Shown: in pieces, positions 1 to 5,826 of the stretch
Numbering within the stretch: the first letter of the stretch is position 1
How the letters are laid out: each line of letters starts with the position of its first letter
Source of the DNA: Gammaproteobacteria bacterium
GTDB taxonomy: Bacteria; Pseudomonadota; Gammaproteobacteria; UBA5335; SLRW01
Reading direction: 5' to 3'
NCBI GenBank assembly: GCA_007130745.1
Contig: SLRW01000061.1
Span: 1-7,129, forward strand
DNA: 7,129 bases
Position numbers and translations under genes: made by a program
The notes under the pieces: generated by a model
Databases searched by the model: none
Told to the model about the DNA's origin: nothing
The model's input: the letters and a program-made list of their open reading frames with translations, nothing else

Positions 1-70
1 CGCGGGAGTCGCGGCGTTCCCTGCCGCAGACGGGGCTTGTGCTTTTGATGCGGGCGAATCCCTGTCCGCT

Positions 71-101
71 CCGGGGTTCCCTCCCCGGGCCTGTTCCCCG
101 G
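71..101. other. GC-rich hairpin-forming stretch
   Basis: CCGGGG (71-76) can pair with CCCCGG at 83-88 across a 6-nt loop, or with a second CCCCGG copy at 96-101. A modestly T-rich stretch follows (about 104-110) but there is no real U-tract. It might be the remnant terminator of a gene left of the window, but that gene is not visible. No reading frame across 1-240 resembles a known protein. Confidence 0.25.
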
Positions 102-145
102 CATTGTTATGCTCCGTCAGGGTTCATATTGCCCCAGCCACGTCA

Positions 146-172
146 ATGACTCAGTCGGCGAGTCGCTATACT
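146..172 (+). promoter_or_regulatory. Candidate sigma-70 promoter for dtd
   Basis: TATACT at 167-172 matches 5 of 6 bases of the -10 consensus. ATGACT at 146-151 matches 4 of 6 bases of the -35 consensus, with a short 15-bp spacer. Transcription would start near 179, inside the 16-bp palindrome at 177-192, leaving a leader of about 110 nt before the dtd start codon. The -10 box is convincing; the -35 box is weak. This is inference from consensus matching only. Confidence 0.4.
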
Positions 173-176
173 CTAT

Positions 177-192
177 GTAAGCATATGCTTAC
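177..192. promoter_or_regulatory. Perfect 16-bp palindrome, operator candidate
   Basis: GTAAGCATATGCTTAC is a perfect inverted repeat with no spacer. It begins five bases after the candidate -10 box, so it would cover the predicted transcription start. That position suits a repressor that binds as a symmetric dimer, such as a TetR, MarR or ArsR family member. No regulator gene is in the window and I cannot assign the motif to a known regulon. The symmetry is seen directly; the operator role is inferred. Confidence 0.5.
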
Positions 193-287
193 CCTGTGGC
201 CGGGGGCGTTAACAGCGGTTTGTGAGGGCTCCCGGGCCATGGCATGATTCGCCACTTGCAGTCGGTTGCGTGTGAGCGGGCGATATC

Positions 288-746
288 TTGATCGGGTTTT
301 TGCAAAGAGTCAGTCGGGCCGAAGTGCGTGTCGACGGTGAGTGCGTGGCGGAGATTGCCGCCGGATTGCTGGTGCTGGTCGGGGTAGAGCGCGGTGACAC
401 CGAGGCGTCTGCACTGCGACTGCTCGAACGTCTGCTGACCTACCGCGTGTTTGGTGATGAGCAGGACCGTATGAACTTGAGTCTTGCCAATACCGGAGGC
501 GGGCTCCTGCTGGTGCCCCAGTTCACGCTTGCCGCTACCACTCGCAAGGGCAATCGGCCGGGCTTTGATCGAGCCGCGCCGCCGCCGCAGGCTCGGGTGC
601 TGATGGATTTCATCTGCTCACAAGCACGTGAACAGCACCATGGTGAGGTGCAAAGCGGCCGTTTTGGCGCTGAAATGCAGGTTAGCCTGGTCAATGAAGG
701 CCCGGTTAGTTTCTGGTTGCAGGTGTCGCCGGAGATTGAGCCATGA
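288..746 (+). CDS. dtd: D-aminoacyl-tRNA deacylase (DTD)
   Basis: This cytoplasmic enzyme hydrolyses D-amino acids (and mischarged glycine) from tRNA, a chiral proofreading step in translation. The 152-residue product aligns along its length with E. coli DTD (about 145 residues). It starts with the family's MI..LQRVSRA pattern and has GLLVLVGVE near residues 26-34. The two signature motifs are present: QFTL at 78-81 and N-E-G-P-V at 136-140, whose Gly138-Pro139 is the cis-proline pair that excludes L-amino acids. The residue before QFTL is proline (P77) where E. coli has serine; I believe proline occurs in other gammaproteobacterial homologues. The start is TTG, chosen because it begins the conserved N-terminus exactly; the ribosome site is weak (GAGCGG at 274-279). 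A 15-codon upstream reading frame ends across this TTG. The stop overlaps a possible ATG (743) of the next gene, but a better start for that gene lies at 782. Confidence 0.95.
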   Translation: MIGFLQRVSRAEVRVDGECVAEIAAGLLVLVGVERGDTEASALRLLERLLTYRVFGDEQDRMNLSLANTGGGLLLVPQFTLAATTRKGNRPGFDRAAPPPQARVLMDFICSQAREQHHGEVQSGRFGAEMQVSLVNEGPVSFWLQVSPEIEP

Positions 747-781
747 GTCAGTTCCCCAATATTCGAACAAGGAAGCAGGGT

Positions 782-1621
782 ATGTTTCTGAAACAGACTG
801 GCTGGGTGTTTTTGCTGCTCCTTGCGCCCGCTGTGGCGCAGGCGGCCAGCGTTACGTTGCTGGTGCCGCCGGTGTGGCTTGAGCGCGGCGAGCAGACAGT
901 GGCGCTGGTGCCTGGTACGAGTTTGCAGGCCGGGGATACGTTGCGCACCGGGGATGAGGCAGCGGTGCGGCTTGAACCGGGTGATGGCAGCACGCTTGAA
1001 CTGGACGCGGGAAGTGCCTTGACGGTGACGGAACTGGCTCCCCTGCGCCTGTCGCTTGACGCCGGTATGCTGCGTTATGCCGGGCCCGTGGGTGGTTTCA
1101 CCGAAAAGCTGCAATTGCTGGCAGGGCGCTTGCAGGTGGAGGTCAATAGCGGAGAATTGCTGGCGGGGGTGCGTGCAGGTGCCGGCGAGCTGTTACTGGT
1201 TGCGGGCGAAGTTCGGGTGGCTGCCCCGGCGGTGGAATTGATGGCCTTGCGATACAGCGAACCGCGCAGCTGGTATCGCCTGGATAATGGCCGGATGGAG
1301 CAGGGGCAGCTGGACAAGGAGGTTGTGCAGCGCCGGATTGAGGCGCTGCGCACGGACGGGCGCGTTGACGGGCTGAGTGAAGCAGGCCCCTGGGTCGCCA
1401 ATCTGATTTCCCTGCGCGATGAAGACGTGGCCGCCGGTATTGTCGATGAACTGGTGGCGGAGGGTTATCCCGTTCGCCTGTCGCCCACTCTGGTGCAGGG
1501 TCGGCAGTGGCATCGTGTAAGATTGTCCGGCTTTGCCGACGAGGCGCAGGCGCGTGAACTCGGCAACGCACTGGCGCAGCGTTACGGTGCGTCACGTGCC
1601 TGGGTGTATATCCCGGACTAG
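782..1621 (+). CDS. Secreted FecR-like/SPOR-domain protein
   Basis: This is a predicted periplasmic protein of 279 residues with no named function. Residues 1-22 look like a Sec signal peptide: a lysine, a run of hydrophobic residues, then AVAQA-A as a likely cleavage site. Residues 38-98 resemble the FecR domain beta repeat, with GDTLRTGDEAAVRLEPGDGS and a following L-x-L-x-x-x-S-x-L pattern. Residues 203-279 fit a SPOR domain (PWVANLISL, then HRVRLSGFADEAQARELGNAL), a fold that binds glycan strands stripped of stem peptides at division sites. I chose ATG 782 because AAGGA (769-773) lies 8 nt upstream and it places the signal peptide at the N-terminus. An in-frame ATG at 743 overlaps the dtd stop by 4 nt and would add 13 mostly polar residues. 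The gene is probably cotranscribed with dtd. A role in cell envelope or septal peptidoglycan is inferred from the domains only. Confidence 0.82.
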   Translation: MFLKQTGWVFLLLLAPAVAQAASVTLLVPPVWLERGEQTVALVPGTSLQAGDTLRTGDEAAVRLEPGDGSTLELDAGSALTVTELAPLRLSLDAGMLRYAGPVGGFTEKLQLLAGRLQVEVNSGELLAGVRAGAGELLLVAGEVRVAAPAVELMALRYSEPRSWYRLDNGRMEQGQLDKEVVQRRIEALRTDGRVDGLSEAGPWVANLISLRDEDVAAGIVDELVAEGYPVRLSPTLVQGRQWHRVRLSGFADEAQARELGNALAQRYGASRAWVYIPD

Positions 1622-1778
1622 GGAAAGCTGATTAATTTTTCACGTCTCAACGGGTTATTGCCAGAAATTCAGCCTCGGCGTTGCGCCTTTTCACCGTATC
1701 TCGATACGCTTTCAAAGCCGCGCCTTGATGCTGACTTTCTGGCAAAGTCTGAGGCGCGACGAATTAATCAGCGTTTCC
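1622..1778. repeat. Long imperfect palindrome (~157 bp), MITE-like
   Basis: The outer arms are GGAAA-GCTGATTAATT (1622-1637) and its complement at 1762-1778, with 11 consecutive bases matching (1627-1637 against 1762-1772) and one bulged base. The middle arms, 1658-1673 and 1730-1745, match at 15 of 16 positions and lie exactly equidistant from the centre. The core, CGTATC-TC-GATACG (1695-1708), is a 6-bp stem with a 2-nt loop. The element starts at the base after the SPOR-gene stop codon. Its ends are AT-rich in a GC-rich region. It has no T-tract and so is not a standard intrinsic terminator. It could be a non-autonomous mobile element, a structured 3' end, or a bidirectional transcription barrier. 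The palindrome is seen directly; its nature is inferred. Confidence 0.8.
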
Positions 1779-1832
1779 TGGAGACATCACCCGATACAAT
1801 ACTTCGACCGTAGTGGCTGTTCGGGTTATGCT
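1774..1832 (+). promoter_or_regulatory. Possible promoter region for the his genes
   Basis: Two weak candidates exist. TACAAT at 1795-1800 matches 5 of 6 bases of a -10 box, but only a poor -35 lies upstream, partly in the arm of the long palindrome. TCGACC (1804-1809) and TATGCT (1827-1832) each match 4 of 6 bases with a 17-bp spacer. The stretch from 1779 to 1877 has no histidine-codon run, so I see no his-leader attenuator of the enterobacterial type. Confidence 0.3.
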
Positions 1833-1877
1833 TGTCCGACATGAATACCGCATGGAATCATCCCCGTGGATCCCGTC

Positions 1878-2480
1878 ATGAATAAAAAGTCCCAACGCAG
1901 CGCCAGCATTGAGCGCAAGACCCTGGAGACCGAAGTCCGGGTCGAGCTCAACCTGGATGGCAGTGGCAAAGCCGAACTCGATACCGGCGTGCCTTTTTTT
2001 GACCACATGCTGGAACAGATCGCCCGCCACGGCCTGGTCGATCTGACCATTCGCGCGCGCGGTGATCTGGAGGTGGATGCCCATCACACGGTGGAGGATG
2101 TAGGCATCACGCTGGGCCAGGCGCTGAGCGATGCGCTGGGTGAGAAGCGGGGTATCCGTCGTTACGGGCATGCCTATGTGCCGCTGGACGAGGCTCTGTC
2201 ACGGGTGGTTGTGGATTTCTCCGGGCGCCCCGGGTTGACCTATGTGGCCGATTATCCGCGCGCACGGATTGGCGATTTTGACGTGGACCTGGTGGCGGAG
2301 TTTTTCCAGGGGCTGGTCAACCACGCGCGGATGACCCTGCACGTGGATAATATCCGTGGCAGCAACGCCCATCATATCGCCGAGACCATTTTCAAAGCCT
2401 TCGGCCGGGCCTTGCGCATGGCGGCGGAACAGGACCCGCGTATTCCCGGGGTGACGCCGTCGACCAAGGGTAGTTTGTAA
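1878..2480 (+). CDS. hisB: Imidazoleglycerol-phosphate dehydratase
   Basis: HisB dehydrates imidazole-glycerol phosphate to imidazole-acetol phosphate, step 6 of histidine synthesis, in the cytoplasm. The 200-residue product has the usual length of the monofunctional enzyme, without the histidinol-phosphatase domain fused to it in enterobacteria. The family motifs appear in order: FDHML (41-45), the metal-binding HHTVED (69-74), SGRP (115-118), the second metal-binding motif NAHHIAE (163-169), and the C-terminal P-S-T-K-G pattern (194-198). I chose ATG 1878; an in-frame GTG at 1866 adds only MDPV and cannot be excluded. The ribosome site is poor for both. This is the first his gene after the long palindrome. 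hisH follows after 29 nt. Confidence 0.96.
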   Translation: MNKKSQRSASIERKTLETEVRVELNLDGSGKAELDTGVPFFDHMLEQIARHGLVDLTIRARGDLEVDAHHTVEDVGITLGQALSDALGEKRGIRRYGHAYVPLDEALSRVVVDFSGRPGLTYVADYPRARIGDFDVDLVAEFFQGLVNHARMTLHVDNIRGSNAHHIAETIFKAFGRALRMAAEQDPRIPGVTPSTKGSL

Positions 2481-2509
2481 GCAGTGAGTTGAAGAGCGCG
2501 ATCTCTCCC

Positions 2510-3184
2510 ATGAGCCGCATTGCTGTCATCGATTATGGAATGGGTAACCTGCACTCCATCGCCAAGGCGCTGGAGCATGTCAGCGCGCGTGAACGGGTGA
2601 TTATCAGCGGCGCGCCGGAAGTATTACGGCGTGCCGATCGGCTGGTATTCCCCGGCGTGGGCGCGATCGCTGACTGTATGAGTGAATTGCAGCGCCTGGG
2701 TCTGGACGAGGTCATCCGTGAGGCGGTGCGAACCCGGCCGGTGCTGGGGATTTGTCTCGGTATGCAGGCATTGCTCGAAAACAGTGACGAGAATGACGGT
2801 GTGAGCTGCCTGGGGTTATTGCGCGGCCGCATCCGACGTTTTGATGAGACCACTGATGCTGCCGGCCGCCGGCTGCGGGTTCCGCACATGGGCTGGAATC
2901 AGGTGGCGCCGCTAGCTGAGCATCCATTGTGGGCCGGAATTGACCCCGGCAGCCGCTTTTATTTTGTGCACAGCTACTACGCTCCGGCCGATAGTGAAGG
3001 CGTGGCTGCGACCACTGAACACGGTGTTCGCTTCGCCAGCGCGCTGGCGGCGGATAATCTGTTCGCGGTGCAGTTTCACCCCGAGAAAAGTCAGCAGGCA
3101 GGGCTGGCGCTGCTGCGCAATTTTGTGCACTGGGACGGCGAGATGCAGCGGGTTGCCGGGCCACGCGCGGCGCTCGCGCGATGA
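2510..3184 (+). CDS. hisH: Imidazole glycerol phosphate synthase, glutaminase subunit
   Basis: HisH is the class I glutamine amidotransferase subunit that hydrolyses glutamine and channels ammonia to HisF, forming imidazole-glycerol phosphate and AICAR. The 224-residue product shows the full catalytic triad: Cys82 in GICLGMQAL, and His190 and Glu192 in FHPEKS. It also carries DYGMGN (8-13), the FPGVGA oxyanion-side loop (47-52) and the HisH-type PHMGWNQV (125-132). ATG 2510 is chosen because MSRIAVIDYGMGNL is the normal family N-terminus. A TTG at 2489 would add 7 unconserved residues. The ribosome site is weak (GAAGAG at 2491-2496, 13 nt away), so translation may depend on upstream ribosomes. 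Its partner hisF lies two genes downstream, after hisA. Confidence 0.96.
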   Translation: MSRIAVIDYGMGNLHSIAKALEHVSARERVIISGAPEVLRRADRLVFPGVGAIADCMSELQRLGLDEVIREAVRTRPVLGICLGMQALLENSDENDGVSCLGLLRGRIRRFDETTDAAGRRLRVPHMGWNQVAPLAEHPLWAGIDPGSRFYFVHSYYAPADSEGVAATTEHGVRFASALAADNLFAVQFHPEKSQQAGLALLRNFVHWDGEMQRVAGPRAALAR

Positions 3185-3227
3185 CAGGACGTCAGATAAT
3201 GTTTCGTGGTGCGATGGAGTACAAGGC

Positions 3228-3968
3228 ATGCTTTTGATACCGGCGATTGATCTCAAGGATGGCAAGTGTGTGCGCCTGCGGCAGGGGCGTATGGATGATG
3301 TCACGGTGTTTTCGGATGATCCGGTGGCGGTGGCCGGGCAGTGGTTTGATGCCGGCGCGCGCCGGCTGCATCTGGTGGATCTGGACGGCGCGCTTCGTGG
3401 TGAGCCGGTGAATACGGCCATCATTCGCGAGATTGCCCATAGCTTCCCCGATATGGATGTACAGGTCGGCGGCGGGATTCGCGACGAGGATGCTGTGCAG
3501 GCCTATCTGGATGCGGATGTGACCTGGGTCATTATCGGCACCCGCGCGGTGAGCTCGCCGCATTTCGTCAATGACGTGTGCGTGGAATTTCCGGGGCGGA
3601 TTATCGTCGGACTGGATGCCAAAGACGGCAAGGTCGCCATCGACGGCTGGTCCAAGATGTCCAACCACAGCGTGGATGATATGGCGCGCCGGCTTGAGGA
3701 TGATGGCGTAAGCGCCATTGTTTTCACGGATATCAGTCGCGACGGCATGATGCAGGGCTTCAACGTGGAATCCACCGTGGCGCTGGCGCGTAATGTCAGT
3801 GTGCCGGTGATTGCCTCCGGCGGGGTGTCTTCGATTGACGACGTCAAGCGCCTGTGCGAGGTGGCCGAGGAGGGTATTGACGGCGCGATTATCGGTCGGG
3901 CGCTGTACGAGAAAACCCTGGATCTGGCCGATGCGCAGAAACTGGCCGACGAGTTGACCTCGCAGTGA
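3228..3968 (+). CDS. hisA: ProFAR isomerase
   Basis: HisA converts ProFAR to PRFAR by an Amadori rearrangement, step 4 of histidine synthesis. The product is a single (beta-alpha)8 barrel of 246 residues, a normal length. It has the two expected catalytic aspartates: Asp8 in PAIDLKDG and Asp130 in VGLDAKDG. Phosphate-binding glycine motifs are seen at 81-83 (GGG), 198-199 and 222-223, and TDISRDG at 167-173 is typical. The start ATG 3228 has GGAG at 3216-3219, 8 nt upstream, and gives the standard N-terminus MLLIPAIDLKDG. The frame is open further upstream inside hisH, but that extension is not HisA-like. A 43-nt gap separates it from hisH. The last 4 nt overlap hisF (GTGA), suggesting translational coupling. 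Confidence 0.97.
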   Translation: MLLIPAIDLKDGKCVRLRQGRMDDVTVFSDDPVAVAGQWFDAGARRLHLVDLDGALRGEPVNTAIIREIAHSFPDMDVQVGGGIRDEDAVQAYLDADVTWVIIGTRAVSSPHFVNDVCVEFPGRIIVGLDAKDGKVAIDGWSKMSNHSVDDMARRLEDDGVSAIVFTDISRDGMMQGFNVESTVALARNVSVPVIASGGVSSIDDVKRLCEVAEEGIDGAIIGRALYEKTLDLADAQKLADELTSQ

Positions 3969-4738
3969 GTCTGGCCACCCGCATCATTCCATGTCTGGAC
4001 GTGGATGCCGGCCGCGTGGTCAAGGGCGTGCAGTTTGTGGATATCCGCGATGCCGGTGATCCGGTGGAGATCGCCCGGCGCTATGATGCCGAAGGCGCGG
4101 ATGAGCTGTGTTTTCTGGATATCACCGCCAGCTCTGATGAACGTGAAACCCTGATTCATGTGGTCGAGGAAGTCGCCGGCCAGGTGTTTATCCCGCTGAC
4201 GGTGGGTGGGGGGGTGCGCAGTTGCGAGGATATCCGGCGGTTGTTGCGCGCCGGCGCAGACAAGGTGGCGATCAACACCGCTGCGGTGCATGATCCTGAC
4301 TTTGTGGCCGAGGCGGCCCGGCGCTTTGGCTCGCAGTGTATTGTGGTGGCGATTGATGCGCGGCGGGTGAAAGATGGCGGTGACGCCCCGCGGTGGGAAG
4401 TTTTTACGCATGGCGGCCGGCGTGATACCGGCCTGGATGCCGTGGCCTGGGCGCGCGAGATGGTCGCCCGGGGTGCCGGAGAGATTCTGCTTACCAGCAT
4501 GGATCGTGATGGCACGCGTGAGGGTTTTGATATCGAGCTGTTGCGTGCTGTGGGGGATGCCGTGCCGGTGCCGGTGATTGCTTCCGGTGGCGTGGGTTCG
4601 CTGGCGCATCTGGCCGAGGGTGTGAACGCTGGCGGGGTGGACGCCGTGCTGGCGGCGAGTATTTTTCATTTCGGCGAACACAGTGTGGGCGAGGCCAAGG
4701 CCTATATGGCCGGGCAGGGCATTGAGGTCAGGCAGTGA
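3965..4738 (+). CDS. hisF: Imidazole glycerol phosphate synthase, cyclase subunit
   Basis: HisF joins ammonia from HisH with PRFAR, giving imidazole-glycerol phosphate (to HisB) and AICAR (to purine synthesis). The 257-residue (beta-alpha)8 barrel is the usual length. Catalytic aspartates are Asp12 in IIPCLDVDAGRVVKG and Asp131 in VVAIDARRV, equivalent to the Asp11/Asp130 pair of the family. Other hallmarks are GGGVRS (81-86) and ITSMDRDGT-like LLTSMDRDGT near residues 175-184. It starts with GTG, overlapping the hisA stop by 4 nt, with no strong ribosome site, so translation is probably coupled to hisA. HisA and HisF are ancient paralogues: both carry PVIASGGV before the last phosphate-binding loop, encoded by near-identical DNA at about 3810 and 4567. 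Confidence 0.97.
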   Translation: MSLATRIIPCLDVDAGRVVKGVQFVDIRDAGDPVEIARRYDAEGADELCFLDITASSDERETLIHVVEEVAGQVFIPLTVGGGVRSCEDIRRLLRAGADKVAINTAAVHDPDFVAEAARRFGSQCIVVAIDARRVKDGGDAPRWEVFTHGGRRDTGLDAVAWAREMVARGAGEILLTSMDRDGTREGFDIELLRAVGDAVPVPVIASGGVGSLAHLAEGVNAGGVDAVLAASIFHFGEHSVGEAKAYMAGQGIEVRQ

Positions 4739-5151
4739 TGGCGGCACAGGACGAGCAGTGGCTGGATGAAATCAAATGGAACGCCGACGGGCTGGTGCCG
4801 GTGATCGCCCAGGATGCGGGCGACGGTCAGGTGTTGATGATGGCCTGGATGAACCGCCAATCGCTGGCCCGGACCCTGCAGTTGGGCGAGGCCGTCTACT
4901 GGTCGCGTTCACGCGGGCGGTTCTGGCACAAGGGGGAGCAGTCCGGCAATGTACAGGAAGTGCGCGAGGTGCGTCTGGACTGTGACGGTGATACGGTGCT
5001 GCTGCGGGTTGTCCAGCACGGCGATGTGGCGTGTCATACCGGGCGCCGGCGCTGCTTTTTCAAGCGCCTGGACGGGCTGCGCTGGGTGGTGGATGAAGAG
5101 GTGCTGACCGACCCGGCGACACTTTATTCAACGGATGAGCGCAATGAGTGA
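4738..5151 (+). CDS. hisI: Phosphoribosyl-AMP cyclohydrolase
   Basis: HisI opens the purine ring of phosphoribosyl-AMP to give ProFAR, step 3 of the pathway, using zinc and magnesium. The 137-residue protein is a stand-alone HisI, not fused to HisE as in E. coli. It shows MAWMN (35-39), W-x-K-G-E-x-S-G around 63-70, the metal motif DCDGD (81-85) and the zinc ligands Cys82, Cys99 (in ACHTG) and Cys106 (in RRRCFF). ATG 4738 overlaps the last base of the hisF stop (TGATG) and has GAGGT at 4724-4728, 9 nt upstream. The adjacent in-frame GTG 4735 would add one residue and cannot be ruled out. Coupled translation with hisF is likely. Confidence 0.96.
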   Translation: MAAQDEQWLDEIKWNADGLVPVIAQDAGDGQVLMMAWMNRQSLARTLQLGEAVYWSRSRGRFWHKGEQSGNVQEVREVRLDCDGDTVLLRVVQHGDVACHTGRRRCFFKRLDGLRWVVDEEVLTDPATLYSTDERNE

Positions 5152-5473
5152 CGAACGCCGGATTCTGGCTGAGCTGGCCGGGGTGCTGGAGGCCCGCCGC
5201 GGAGCGGACCCGGACAGCTCCTATGTGGCTTCGCTGTATTCCCGGGGTCTGGACAGTATTCTTCGCAAGATCTCCGAGGAAGCCACCGAGACCCTGCTGG
5301 CCGCTCGCGACGGTGATCGCAAGGCGCTGGTGCATGAGGTGGCCGATTTGTGGTTTCATACCCTGGTGTTGCTTGCCTCGCAGGAGCTGCGGCCCGAGGA
5401 TGTGCTTGAGGAGCTGCAGCGTCGTACAGGTGTCTCGGGGCTGGAAGAAAAGGCTTCGCGCGGCGGGGACTGA
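5144..5473 (+). CDS. hisE: Phosphoribosyl-ATP pyrophosphatase
   Basis: HisE removes pyrophosphate from phosphoribosyl-ATP to give phosphoribosyl-AMP, step 2 of histidine synthesis, just before HisI. The product is a 109-residue all-helical MazG-like protein of normal length. It has SYVASLYSRG (26-35), the metal-binding EEATE (45-49), and EVADLWFHTLVLL (65-77) with the paired Glu65 and Asp68. ATG 5144 is preferred: it overlaps hisI by 8 nt and has purine-rich sequence (GGATGAG, 5133-5139) upstream. An in-frame ATG at 5135 would add three residues. Being separate from hisI yet adjacent to it resembles Pseudomonas rather than enterobacteria. It is the last his gene here; tatA begins 42 nt later. 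Confidence 0.95.
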   Translation: MSDERRILAELAGVLEARRGADPDSSYVASLYSRGLDSILRKISEEATETLLAARDGDRKALVHEVADLWFHTLVLLASQELRPEDVLEELQRRTGVSGLEEKASRGGD

Positions 5474-5474
5474 C

Positions 5475-5496
5475 CCGGGCTCAGGTGTGAGCCCGG
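5475..5496 (+). other. Hairpin between hisE and tatA
   Basis: CCGGGCTCA (5475-5483) pairs perfectly with TGAGCCCGG (5488-5496) across a 4-nt GGTG loop, a 9-bp GC-rich stem starting two bases after the hisE stop. No T-tract follows; the next bases lead into the tatA ribosome site. It is therefore unlikely to be an efficient intrinsic terminator. It may protect the 3' end of the his message, act as a processing site, or partly attenuate read-through into tat. The function is inferred. Confidence 0.55.
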
Positions 5497-5515
5497 CAAC
5501 CGATGGAGAACAGGC

Positions 5516-5785
5516 ATGTTGAGTGGTATCAGTATCTGGCAGTTGCTGATCATTCTGGTCATCGTGGTGCTGCTGTTCGGGACCAGCCGGCTGCGTAGCC
5601 TGGGCGGTGATCTGGGTTCGGCGCTGAAGAGCTTTCGCAGTGCCGTGCGCGAAGGCGAGAAGGAAGATGAACAGGATGCTGATGAGTCTTCTGCTGCAAT
5701 TGAATCGACGGCCACCACCGAGTCGGAGAGCACGGGCGGCCGCGCTAAACGCAAGGCCGCACAGGGCAGCAAGAAATCCTCCTGA
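5516..5785 (+). CDS. tatA: Twin-arginine translocase subunit TatA
   Basis: TatA oligomerises in the inner membrane at an active TatBC-substrate complex and provides the route for folded proteins with twin-arginine signals. The 89-residue product has the usual plan: a short periplasmic end (MLSGISIW), one membrane helix (about residues 6-20, with a polar Gln9), the Phe21-Gly22 hinge, an amphipathic helix (23-45, including LGGDLGSALKSF), and an acidic then basic disordered tail. GISIWQLLIILVIV closely matches gammaproteobacterial TatA. The start has GGAG at 5505-5508, 7 nt upstream, the clearest ribosome site in the his-tat run. That fits a need to make TatA in excess over TatB and TatC. tatB follows after 41 nt. 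Confidence 0.96.
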   Translation: MLSGISIWQLLIILVIVVLLFGTSRLRSLGGDLGSALKSFRSAVREGEKEDEQDADESSAAIESTATTESESTGGRAKRKAAQGSKKSS

Positions 5786-5826
5786 TCATTCCATGACGCG
5801 GTGGCGGTTCGCCCCGGGGCAATCGG

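Noticed and set aside
1..145. Open frames in the left flank that might be the end of an upstream gene
   Set aside because: Frame 2 stays open from the edge to 247, but its translation shows no family pattern and runs through the promoter-like region. Nothing supports coding.
440..1114. A 224-codon minus-strand open frame across dtd and the SPOR-gene start
   Set aside because: It is antisense to conserved DTD motifs and to a convincing signal peptide, with no recognisable protein features of its own.
1779..1877. Possible his-operon attenuator with a His-rich leader peptide
   Set aside because: There is no run of histidine codons and no terminator/antiterminator pair before hisB.
3195..3200. 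GATAAT between hisH and hisA as an internal -10 box
   Set aside because: No -35-like hexamer lies at a usable distance; the match is probably chance.
2940..3227. In-frame upstream extension of hisA into hisH
   Set aside because: The extension would be translated from hisH coding sequence and has no HisA similarity. ATG 3228 has a good ribosome site and gives the standard N-terminus.
3503..4747. A 414-codon open frame on the minus strand across hisA and hisF
   Set aside because: It lies antisense to two genes with all catalytic motifs intact. Long antisense frames are common in GC-rich coding DNA, and the translation is low-complexity and resembles no family.
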